Source: an uncultured Eubacteriales bacterium
Lineage (GTDB): Bacteria > Bacillota_A > Clostridia > Lachnospirales > Lachnospiraceae
Direction: 5' to 3'
NCBI GenBank assembly: GCA_902803345.1
Contig: CADCPV010000291.1
Coordinates: forward strand, 1 to 5,821
DNA: 5,821 nucleotides
Shown here: positions 1 to 5,222 of the stretch, in pieces
Layout: the number at the start of each line of letters is the position of its first letter
How positions within the stretch are numbered: the first letter of the stretch is position 1
Notes under the pieces: model-generated
Database searches by the model: none
What the model was told of the DNA's origin: nothing
Seen by the model: the letters and a program-made list of their open reading frames with translations, nothing else
Translations under genes and position numbers: made by a program

Positions 1-870
1 CTGATTCTGATCCTGCTTCTTTTTGCGGGCAATTATCTCTGCTCCTACTCGATGGGCGTAAAGCGCATGAGCCTTCCGGACGCCCGGAAATGGCAGGAGG
101 ATCATTACGATCTCTCCTGGTATGACCCGCTGGAGAAAACCGACTACACTGTCACAAGCTATGACGGCTATGTTTTGCATGCGCAGTTCCTGAAAAATCC
201 CGCGGAAACAAAGAAATACATCATCATTACACACGGCTATACCGACAACCGCTTCGGTTCGCTGAAGTATACAAAGATGTATCTCGACCACGGTTACAAT
301 GTGATCCTCTACGATCTGCGTGCACACGGCCTGAATGAGCTGACGTACGTGACCTATTCGGTGCGGGAGAGCCGGGATCTCGACGTGATGATGACGGATT
401 CGCGGAAGCGTTACCCCGACATGGAAGTACTCGGACTTCAGGGCGAGTCGCTCGGCTCCGCGACTTCCATAGCTGTTCTGAAATATCGGAAAGACATGGA
501 TTTTATCGTCGCGGACTGCGGCTTTGCGGAGATCATCCCGGTTTTGAAGGTCGGGCTTCGCGGCCTGCATCTTCCGACCTTTTTTGTCTATATCGCAGGC
601 ATTTTCGCAAAGCTTCGCTACGGCCTTTTCTACAGCGAAATGCGCCCGATCGACAGCCTCCCCGGGAATACCGTCCCGATTCTCTTTATGCACGGGGCGG
701 ACGACGATTTCATCCTGCCGTACCACAGTGAAATGATGCAGGCTGCGACGGAAGGCTGCAGCGAGCTGCACCTGATTCCCGGCGCAAAGCATGCGGAGTC
801 AATGATCAAGGCGCCGGAGGAGTACCGCCGGATCGTCGGAGCGTTTCTTACGAAAATCGGAAAGCAGTGA
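1..870 (+). CDS. Membrane-anchored alpha/beta hydrolase, 5' end missing
   Basis: This is a serine hydrolase of the alpha/beta-hydrolase fold; the substrate cannot be told, but an esterase or acyl-hydrolase role is typical of the family. The reading frame is open to the first base of the window, and the 17 codons before the ATG at 52 encode a hydrophobic stretch (LILILLLFAGNYLCSY). The true start is therefore upstream, and that stretch is probably the end of a signal anchor; the ATG at 52 is very likely internal. Counting from that ATG, the oxyanion-type HGYTDN motif is at residues 61-66, the nucleophile elbow GESLG at 131-135 (Ser133), an acidic cluster GADDDF carrying the expected catalytic Asp at 215-220, and the catalytic His at 247 in GAKHAES. 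The triad thus looks intact. The layout resembles extracytoplasmic YqkD-type hydrolases of Firmicutes. The Nudix gene follows after 12 bases, so the two are probably co-transcribed, without an obvious functional link. Confidence 0.88.
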   Translation: MILILLLFAGNYLCSYSMGVKRMSLPDARKWQEDHYDLSWYDPLEKTDYTVTSYDGYVLHAQFLKNPAETKKYIIITHGYTDNRFGSLKYTKMYLDHGYNVILYDLRAHGLNELTYVTYSVRESRDLDVMMTDSRKRYPDMEVLGLQGESLGSATSIAVLKYRKDMDFIVADCGFAEIIPVLKVGLRGLHLPTFFVYIAGIFAKLRYGLFYSEMRPIDSLPGNTVPILFMHGADDDFILPYHSEMMQAATEGCSELHLIPGAKHAESMIKAPEEYRRIVGAFLTKIGKQ

Positions 871-882
871 GAGGAATTCCAT

Positions 883-1440
883 ATGACCGATAAACAGCTG
901 AAATGGCATATCCTGGAGACGAAAGAACTTCTGCATACCCCTGTTTTTTCGGTGCTGTCCCAGACAGAGGAGTCCGGCACCGGCATCTGCGGTGATTACG
1001 TCGCGGTATCGGCGCCGGACTGGGTTGTCGTGATACCGGTGTATCAGGATCAGTTCGTCATGGTTCGGCAGTGGCGGCACGCGGAGGAGAATATGACCTG
1101 GGAATTCCCGGGCGGCGTATGCAATCCGGATGAGGATCCGGCGGAGACCGCGAAACGGGAACTTTTCGAGGAGACCGGTTTCAGAGCGGGAAAGATCACG
1201 AAACTTGGCCGCTGCAGTTCGAACCCCGCCCTGTTCAAAAATCATTTTACGGCTTATCTTGCGGAAGATCTCGAACAGACGGGAGAGCAGCACCTGGACG
1301 CAGACGAACTTCTGAATTTCCGGCTGATGCCGGTGCCTAAGGTGATCGATTCCTTTGGCTCCGAAGAGTTCTCCCATGCCTTTATGGGGACGGCGCTTGC
1401 TTTTTATTTCCGCCATCTCGGCTTTGTCCCCCATGCCTGA
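883..1440 (+). CDS. Nudix hydrolase, ADP-ribose pyrophosphatase-like
   Basis: This 185-residue protein is predicted to hydrolyse a nucleoside diphosphate linked to another moiety, most likely ADP-ribose to AMP and ribose 5-phosphate, in the cytoplasm with Mg2+. A full Nudix box (G-x5-E-x7-R-E-L-x-E-E-x-G-F) spans residues 78-100; the metal-binding glutamates of its REL-F-EE helix are at 93, 96 and 97. The preceding segment, with WVVVIPVYQDQFVMVRQWRH at 47-66 and WEFPGG at 73-78, is characteristic of the NudF/ADPRase branch, which uses an Arg-Gln/Tyr segment and the E-F/L-P-(A/G)-G motif. Length is a little under the usual 180-210 residues but complete. The start at 883 is preceded by GAGAGG at a normal distance and lies 12 bases after the hydrolase stop. 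Family assignment is secure; the exact substrate is inferred, and other sugar-nucleotide substrates are possible. Confidence 0.9.
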   Translation: MTDKQLKWHILETKELLHTPVFSVLSQTEESGTGICGDYVAVSAPDWVVVIPVYQDQFVMVRQWRHAEENMTWEFPGGVCNPDEDPAETAKRELFEETGFRAGKITKLGRCSSNPALFKNHFTAYLAEDLEQTGEQHLDADELLNFRLMPVPKVIDSFGSEEFSHAFMGTALAFYFRHLGFVPHA

Positions 1441-1442
1441 TA

Positions 1443-1467
1443 TTTTTTTCACGAATTATGAAAAAAA
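1443..1467. repeat. A/T-rich perfect inverted repeat after the Nudix gene
   Basis: TTTTTTTCA (1443-1451) and TGAAAAAAA (1459-1467) are exact inverted copies separated by a 7-base loop. The repeat begins three bases after the Nudix stop codon. The stem is almost all A-T and the T-run precedes rather than follows the stem, so it is not a standard intrinsic terminator. It may weakly help to end upstream transcription (the T-run lies downstream of a GGGGAC/GTCCCC pairing at 1386-1391 and 1426-1431), act as an UP-like A-tract element for the promoter just downstream, or bind a regulator. No terminator better than this is visible between the two transcription units. Confidence 0.4.
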
Positions 1468-1470
1468 CAC

Positions 1471-1499
1471 TTTTCAAAAAAGACTTTACGGTGTATTAT
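1471..1499 (+). promoter_or_regulatory. Predicted sigma-A-type promoter of the hydrogenase-linked operon
   Basis: A -35 box TTTTCA (1471-1476, four of six matches to TTGACA) is followed after exactly 17 bases by a -10 box TATTAT (1494-1499, five of six matches to TATAAT). The region upstream is rich in A- and T-tracts. Transcription would begin near 1505-1508, giving a leader of about 60 bases before the NuoE-like start codon. An overlapping alternative -10, TATAAC at 1499-1504, has no good -35 at the right distance. The call rests only on motif match and position. Confidence 0.55.
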
Positions 1500-1518
1500 A
1501 TAACTGTTGTATTGCGTT

Positions 1519-1550
1519 TATGATAGGCGTAACTATGCGCTTTCATCATA
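1519..1550 (+). promoter_or_regulatory. Possible leader stem-loop before the NuoE-like gene
   Basis: TATGAT (1519-1524) can pair with ATCATA (1545-1550), and inside it GCGTA (1527-1531) with TGCGC (1536-1540, one G-U pair), leaving an ACTA loop and a small asymmetric internal loop. The structure lies in the predicted leader and ends eight bases before the ribosome binding site, so it could influence mRNA stability or translation start, or at DNA level act as an operator just downstream of the promoter. An alternative longer-range pairing TTGTAT (1507-1512) with ATACAA (1548-1553) competes with the outer stem. The pairings are short and may be chance. Confidence 0.3.
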
Positions 1551-1557
1551 CAATAAT

Positions 1558-1564
1558 AGGAGGG
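1558..1564 (+). promoter_or_regulatory. Strong ribosome binding site of the NuoE-like gene
   Basis: AGGAGGG is nearly a full match to the anti-Shine-Dalgarno sequence and sits four bases (AACT) before the ATG at 1569. It fixes the start of the first gene of the operon and, with the promoter and leader, marks 1568/1569 as the true beginning of the coding part. Confidence 0.8.
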
Positions 1565-1568
1565 AACT

Positions 1569-2063
1569 ATGAAGAAAACGATCAGCAAGATTCCGTTCTC
1601 CGAGACGCCCGAACAGGCAAAAGCCCTGCAGGAAGTCATTGACGAGAACAAACACGACCAGAGCAACCTGATGGTCGTCATGCAGAAGGCACAGGATATC
1701 TACGGCTATCTTCCGTATGAAGTCCAGCTGCGGATTGCGGACGGCATGGGCGTTCCTTTCGAGAAGGTCTACGGTGTTGCCACTTTCTACGCACAGTTCG
1801 CGCTGTCGCCGAAGGGCAAGTACAATATTTCCGTCTGCCTCGGCACCGCCTGCTACGTCAAGGGCTCCGGCGATATCTTCGAGAAGCTGCAGGAAGTCCT
1901 CGGAATCGGACCGGAAGAGTGCACGACTGACGGCAAGTTCAGTCTGACGGCTGCCCGCTGTGTCGGCGCCTGCGGTCTTGCACCTGTTATGAGCGTCAAC
2001 GACGAAGTATACGGCCGCATCACCAAGAACGACGTGGAATCGATTCTCGCGAAGTACGCCTGA
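1569..2063 (+). CDS. nuoE: NuoE/HydC-type [2Fe-2S] subunit of NAD(P)H-linked hydrogenase
   Basis: This 164-residue protein belongs to the 24-kDa complex I subunit family (NuoE, HydC, HndA), cytoplasmic proteins that carry one [2Fe-2S] cluster and work next to the FMN/NAD-binding NuoF/HydB subunit. An N-terminal helical part (about residues 10-75, including NLMVVMQKAQDIYGYLP and GVATFYAQF) leads into a thioredoxin-like domain. The cluster ligands are Cys90 and Cys95 in CLGTACY and Cys131 and Cys135 in RCVGACGLAP, the canonical C-x4-C ... C-x3-C set. Length is normal for the family. The gene heads an operon that holds no complex I membrane genes but does hold a hydrogenase-related protein. A role in a soluble electron-bifurcating [FeFe]-hydrogenase (HydABC type) or a related NADH-ferredoxin enzyme is therefore more likely than complex I. 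The FMN- and H2-catalytic partners are not in the window and should lie downstream. Confidence 0.93.
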   Translation: MKKTISKIPFSETPEQAKALQEVIDENKHDQSNLMVVMQKAQDIYGYLPYEVQLRIADGMGVPFEKVYGVATFYAQFALSPKGKYNISVCLGTACYVKGSGDIFEKLQEVLGIGPEECTTDGKFSLTAARCVGACGLAPVMSVNDEVYGRITKNDVESILAKYA

Positions 2064-2118
2064 TCCTTGAGAAAAGGAACGGAAGACTGACGGGAAGTTA
2101 TTATCAAAGGGACAGAGA

Positions 2119-2478
2119 ATGAAGATCAGCGATGTAAAAGAACTCCTGGACGCGGAAGTACTGTGCGGAGAGGAGAATCTCGGCCATGACGTGTTTTCCG
2201 CGTGCGGCTGTGATATGATGAGTGATGTACTGGCATTTGCGAAGGACCAGGCCGTGCTTCTCACGGGCCTTGTGAATCCGCAGGTGGTCAGAACTGCGGA
2301 AATGATGGACATGGTATGCATCGTTTTCGTACGCAGCAAGAGGCCCTCGGAGGCGATTCTGAAGCTTGCGGAAGCATCCGGAATCGTCGTGATGGCCACA
2401 AGAGTCCGGATGTACGAAGCCTGCGGAAGGCTTTATATCAACGGTCTCAGGGGCGATAAGCTCAAAGAACATGTCTGA
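2119..2478 (+). CDS. DRTGG-domain protein, first copy
   Basis: This small 119-residue soluble protein looks like a stand-alone DRTGG domain, a roughly 100-residue alpha/beta module otherwise found beside CBS domains and in phosphotransacetylase-like proteins; its ligand is not established. The N-terminus MKISDVKELLDAEVLCG and the alternating strand/helix pattern (AVLLTGL 45-51, VCIVFVR 66-72, IVVMAT 89-94) fit the family; the literal DRTGG string is absent, which is common. The gene starts 55 bases after the NuoE-like stop, with AAAGGGA at 2105-2111 as a modest ribosome binding site. Its last eight bases overlap the start of the next gene, so it is probably translationally coupled to the ATPase. 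A second DRTGG gene lies on the other side of the hydrogenase gene; the two resemble each other over their C-terminal halves. A regulatory or ligand-sensing job is inferred from context only. Confidence 0.75.
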   Translation: MKISDVKELLDAEVLCGEENLGHDVFSACGCDMMSDVLAFAKDQAVLLTGLVNPQVVRTAEMMDMVCIVFVRSKRPSEAILKLAEASGIVVMATRVRMYEACGRLYINGLRGDKLKEHV

Positions 2479-2896
2479 ACCGCTGGTTTTCCACTTTGAG
2501 GTGGACGGCTCTGACTTTACATCTGCCGGAACCGCTTCTGTCACAGTAAAAAAGAATCTGCGGCAGCTGGGGCTTCCGTCGGAAGTGATCCGGAAACTCT
2601 CCATAGCCATGTATGAGGGAGAAATCAATATGGTCATCCACGCGGAAGGCGGCACAGCCGATGTCATCGTGACGGAAGAGTATATTGACATTATTCTGAA
2701 GGATCAGGGACCCGGTATTCCGGATGTGGACCTTGCAATGCAGGAAGGATATTCGACCGCGACGGCTCAGATTCATTCACTGGGCTTCGGTGCCGGGATG
2801 GGCCTTCCCAATATGAAACGCTACTCGGATGAGATGAAGATTGATACGGTGCTCGGCGTCGGAACGACGGTTTCCATGAGGATCTATATCAGATAA
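2471..2896 (+). CDS. RsbW/SpoIIAB-like ATP-binding protein (anti-sigma/serine kinase fold)
   Basis: This 141-residue protein is a single GHKL (HATPase_c) domain of the anti-sigma-factor kinase type. The N-box is MYEGEINMVIHA (47-58; Glu49 and Asn53 in the expected catalytic and Mg2+ places). The G1 box is KDQGPGIPD (77-85), the glycine-rich lid GFGAGMGLPNM spans 105-115, and the C-terminal GTTV strand is at 131-134. There is no histidine phospho-acceptor domain. Family members such as RsbW, SpoIIAB and RsbT phosphorylate STAS-domain proteins on Ser/Thr or sequester sigma factors, but no sigma factor or STAS gene is in this window. The partner may be encoded elsewhere, or may be a protein of this operon. 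Its ATG overlaps the DRTGG gene by eight bases and the hydrogenase-like gene begins nine bases after its stop. ATP binding is well supported; kinase activity and target are inferred. Confidence 0.85.
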   Translation: MSEPLVFHFEVDGSDFTSAGTASVTVKKNLRQLGLPSEVIRKLSIAMYEGEINMVIHAEGGTADVIVTEEYIDIILKDQGPGIPDVDLAMQEGYSTATAQIHSLGFGAGMGLPNMKRYSDEMKIDTVLGVGTTVSMRIYIR

Positions 2897-2902
2897 GGAG
2901 GT
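2895..2902 (+). promoter_or_regulatory. Strong ribosome binding site of the HydS-like gene
   Basis: AAGGAGGT overlaps the TAA stop of the upstream ATPase gene and lies three bases before the ATG at 2906. It is the strongest internal ribosome binding site in the operon, which suggests that the hydrogenase-like protein is made at a higher rate than its neighbours that rely on coupling alone. Confidence 0.75.
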
Positions 2903-2905
2903 GTC

Positions 2906-4165
2906 ATGGATCAGTACGAGCATTCGGTTCAGCTGGATCGGAATAAATGCACCGGCTGTACGACCTGCCTTCATCACTGTCCGACAGAAGCGATCCGGAT
3001 CCGCGACGGTCACGCCGTGATCGACCAGGACCGGTGTATTGACTGCGGAGAATGCATCCGCAATTGCCCGCACAACGCGAAGCGGGCGGTCTCCAGCAGG
3101 CTGGAGTCAATGAAGCGTTTCCGCTATAAGGTGGCGCTTCCCGCGCCGAGTCTTTACGGCCAGTTCAACAATATGGACGATGTGGACTATATTCTGGACG
3201 GCCTCTTGAAGATCGGGTTTGATGAAGTGTTTGAGGTGGCGAAGGCGGCTGAACTGGTTTCCGCCTATACGCGCCGGTATATGCAGGCGGACGGCGTTCC
3301 GAAGCCATTGATCAGTTCCGCCTGTCCCGTGATTCTGCGGCTGATTTCGCTGATGTATCCGTCCCTTGAGGATCATGTGCTGCACATGCTTCCCCCGATG
3401 GAGGTCGCGGCGGATCTCGCCAGGAAGAAAGTGAAAAAGGAGCATCCGGAGCTGACGGATTCGGAAGTGGGTATCTGCTTCATTTCCCCCTGTCCCGCAA
3501 AGGTCAGCTATGTTCGGAACAATTTCGGCGGCTACCAGAGCAAGGTCGATGAAGTCGTCGCGATCAGCGACATCTACTTCCGGCTTCTGGATGTGATGAA
3601 ACCCGAAAACCAGGTGCAGGCCATGTCCGACACCGGGCTCACCGGCATCGGCTGGGCAGGTTCCGGCGGGGAATCGACGGCGCTTCTGAACGAGGACTAC
3701 CTTGCGGCAGACGGCATCGAAAACGTCAACCGGGTTCTGGAGGAAATTGAAAACGGCAATATCTCCCATGTGAAGTTCGTGGAACTGAACGCCTGCCCCG
3801 GCGGCTGCGTCGGCGGGGTCCTCACGGTTCAGAATCCCTTCATCGCAAAAGCGCGGCTGCGTTCCGTGAGCCGGTGCCTTCCGATGGCGGCGAATTTCCC
3901 GGATCCTTCGGAGGAGTATATTCCGGCAGAATTCATGTTTGATGAAATGCCGGCCTATGTGCCGGTCTCGCGGCTCTCGCCGAATTTCGCGGAGTCCATG
4001 CGGATGATGTCGGAAATCCAGCGCATCCGTGCGACGCTTCCCGGAATCGACTGCGGAGCCTGCGGCGCCCCGACCTGCCGGGCACACGCGGAAGATGCGG
4101 TGCGGGCGGGAAAGCGGACGGTCAGCTGTCCGTTCGCGGAAACCATGGGAGGCAGCAGAAAATGA
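2906..4165 (+). CDS. hydS: Putative sensory [FeFe]-hydrogenase with extra Fe-S domains (HydS-like)
   Basis: This 419-residue soluble iron-sulfur protein has, in order, a two-[4Fe-4S] ferredoxin domain, a shortened [FeFe]-hydrogenase large-subunit domain (about 75-325) and a C-terminal [4Fe-4S] 'FeS' domain. The ferredoxin ligands are Cys15, 18, 21, 25 and Cys44, 47, 50, 54. The C-terminal ligands are Cys383, 386, 391 and 408. All four cysteines expected to hold the H-cluster are present: Cys140 (SSACP), Cys196 (SPCPAK), Cys297 and Cys301 (NACPGGCVGG). The cysteine that passes protons in catalytic enzymes (first Cys of TSCCP) is Ala139 here, and the usual MPC, KKxE and GGGQP residues are changed. 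Such changes are known from sensory (group C/D) hydrogenases, which turn over poorly and are thought to sense H2 or redox state. There is no PAS domain, so it resembles the PAS-less group D. It overlaps the next gene by ATGA. A Fe-S protein lacking an H-cluster is the alternative. Confidence 0.85.
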   Translation: MDQYEHSVQLDRNKCTGCTTCLHHCPTEAIRIRDGHAVIDQDRCIDCGECIRNCPHNAKRAVSSRLESMKRFRYKVALPAPSLYGQFNNMDDVDYILDGLLKIGFDEVFEVAKAAELVSAYTRRYMQADGVPKPLISSACPVILRLISLMYPSLEDHVLHMLPPMEVAADLARKKVKKEHPELTDSEVGICFISPCPAKVSYVRNNFGGYQSKVDEVVAISDIYFRLLDVMKPENQVQAMSDTGLTGIGWAGSGGESTALLNEDYLAADGIENVNRVLEEIENGNISHVKFVELNACPGGCVGGVLTVQNPFIAKARLRSVSRCLPMAANFPDPSEEYIPAEFMFDEMPAYVPVSRLSPNFAESMRMMSEIQRIRATLPGIDCGACGAPTCRAHAEDAVRAGKRTVSCPFAETMGGSRK

Positions 4166-4488
4166 TCGTTTCGGAACTTTTGGAACACGGCTTTTCGGAA
4201 GTGGCGCTTCCGGATCCGGAGCGGGAGATCAACGGCGTCTACATCGGCGACCTCCTGTCCTGGGTCATGGGAAGAGCGCAGGCCGACAATGCCTGGATTA
4301 CGATCATGTCCAATATCAATGTGATCGCGGTCGCGACGCTTGCGGACACTGCCGTCGTGATTCTTTCGGAGGACGTAGAGCTTCCGGAGGACATTATCAG
4401 GCAGGCCGAGATGAAGGACGTCAACGTTCTTCGAAGTCCGAAGCCTTCCTACGAGACAGCAGTACAGCTGTATGAGCTTCTGAAATGA
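4162..4488 (+). CDS. DRTGG-domain protein, second copy
   Basis: This is a 108-residue soluble protein, again a lone DRTGG-type domain. The segment VIAVATLADTAVVILSEDVE (55-74) followed by ELPEDIIRQAEMKDVNVLRS and a C-terminal helix (YETAVQLYELL) matches in pattern the C-terminal half of the first DRTGG protein (MVCIVFVRSKRPSEAILKLA, then IVVMATRVRMYEACGRLY). The two are therefore paralogs, although divergent and different at the N-terminus. The start is supported by GGGAGG at 4147-4152 and by an ATGA overlap with the HydS-like gene, and its own stop overlaps the PHP gene in the same way. Its place directly between a putative H2 sensor and a phosphoesterase suggests a part in the same signalling or regulatory complex. 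No catalytic motif is visible and the ligand is unknown. Confidence 0.72.
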   Translation: MIVSELLEHGFSEVALPDPEREINGVYIGDLLSWVMGRAQADNAWITIMSNINVIAVATLADTAVVILSEDVELPEDIIRQAEMKDVNVLRSPKPSYETAVQLYELLK

Positions 4489-5222
4489 GCCTTTATACCT
4501 ACGATCTGCATGTCCATTCCTGCCTTTCGCCCTGCGCGGACAACGACAATACGCCGAACAACCTCGCTGGCATGGCGACACTGAACAACATCCAGATCAT
4601 GGCACTGACGGATCACAACAGCTGCAGAAACTGCCCGGCTTTCTTTACGGCGGCGAAGCGCTACGGAATCATTCCGATCCCCGGAATGGAACTCACAACC
4701 TCCGAGGACATTCACGTGATCTGCCTTTTTCCGGACCTTCAGTCGGCGCTCGATTTCAATGATGAAGTCGACACGAAACGCATCCGGTTCCGGAACAACA
4801 AGGAGATCTTCGGCGACCAGCTGATTTTAGACGGCGAGGACGAGGTGATCGGGGAGGAAGAGGACTTTCTGACAAACGCCACCGAAATCTCCTACGAAGA
4901 GGTCCCGGAACTTGTCGATCGTTACGGCGGCGCCTGCTACCCGGCGCATATCGACCGGGAGGCAAACGGCGTCATCGCGATCCTCGGAACCCTGCCGGAG
5001 GAGCCGGATTACCCCTGTGCGGAACTGCATTTCATGAAGAACGTCGCGTCCTACACGAAAGAGTTCCATCTTGAGAACAAGCGGGTGATCGTGAGTTCCG
5101 ACGCGCATTATCTTGAGGATCTCAGGGAGGAAAACGATACGATCGAAATCCCGGACGAGCCGTATTCTTCGGATCTCGTGCGAAGGAACCTGATCCGGAT
5201 TCTCAGAGGAGAGAAGCTATGA
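4485..5222 (+). CDS. PHP-domain metal-dependent phosphoesterase
   Basis: This 245-residue cytoplasmic protein has the PHP fold, which uses two or three metal ions to hydrolyse phosphoester bonds (as in histidinol phosphatase, YciV-type nucleotide/RNA phosphatases and polymerase proofreading domains). The metal-ligand motifs are all present: DLHVHS with His9 and His11, LTDHN with Asp43 and His44, GMELTT with Glu69, His77 in IHVICLF, His155 in PAHID, and SDAHYL with Asp206 and His208. An insertion rich in Glu and Asp (about residues 95-135, including GEDEVIGEEEDF) separates the third and fourth motif groups and could be a lid or interaction loop. The start overlaps the upstream DRTGG stop (ATGA) and the gene ends in an ATGA overlap with the ATPase gene; ribosome binding is weak, so translation is probably coupled. 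The family is secure, the substrate unknown; in this setting a protein phosphate or small nucleotide signal is conceivable. Confidence 0.9.
   Translation: MSLYTYDLHVHSCLSPCADNDNTPNNLAGMATLNNIQIMALTDHNSCRNCPAFFTAAKRYGIIPIPGMELTTSEDIHVICLFPDLQSALDFNDEVDTKRIRFRNNKEIFGDQLILDGEDEVIGEEEDFLTNATEISYEEVPELVDRYGGACYPAHIDREANGVIAILGTLPEEPDYPCAELHFMKNVASYTKEFHLENKRVIVSSDAHYLEDLREENDTIEIPDEPYSSDLVRRNLIRILRGEKL

Noticed and set aside
1211..1235. GTTCGAACC resembling a tRNA T-arm
   Set aside because: It lies within the Nudix coding sequence and no acceptor, D-arm or anticodon stem can be drawn around it.
1384..1449. Intrinsic terminator of the Nudix gene (GGGGAC/GTCCCC stem plus T7 run)
   Set aside because: The stem lies inside the coding end with a 34-base intervening loop, and the T-run begins 11 bases after the stem, too far for a standard terminator.
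1507..1553. TTGTAT...ATACAA dyad as a Rex (NADH-sensing repressor) operator
   Set aside because: Rex sites are of the form TTGTTAAnnnnTTAACAA with a short centre; here the half-sites differ and are 35 bases apart. No better Rex-like site is seen in the gap.
1533..2399. Long reverse-strand open frame opposite the NuoE-like and first DRTGG genes
   Set aside because: Its translation has no recognisable domain, it lies opposite two genes with clear family motifs and it spans their intergenic gap; it is a shadow of high-GC coding sequence.
3107..4087. 326-codon reverse-strand open frame opposite the HydS-like gene
   Set aside because: The protein is rich in Arg and His with no domain pattern, as expected for the complement of a GC-biased gene; the forward frame has three sets of cluster-binding cysteines.
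2906..4165. Catalytic H2-producing hydrogenase (HydA)
   Set aside because: The protein lacks the proton-transfer cysteine and the GGGQP segment and is much shorter than the roughly 570-650-residue catalytic subunits of bifurcating enzymes.
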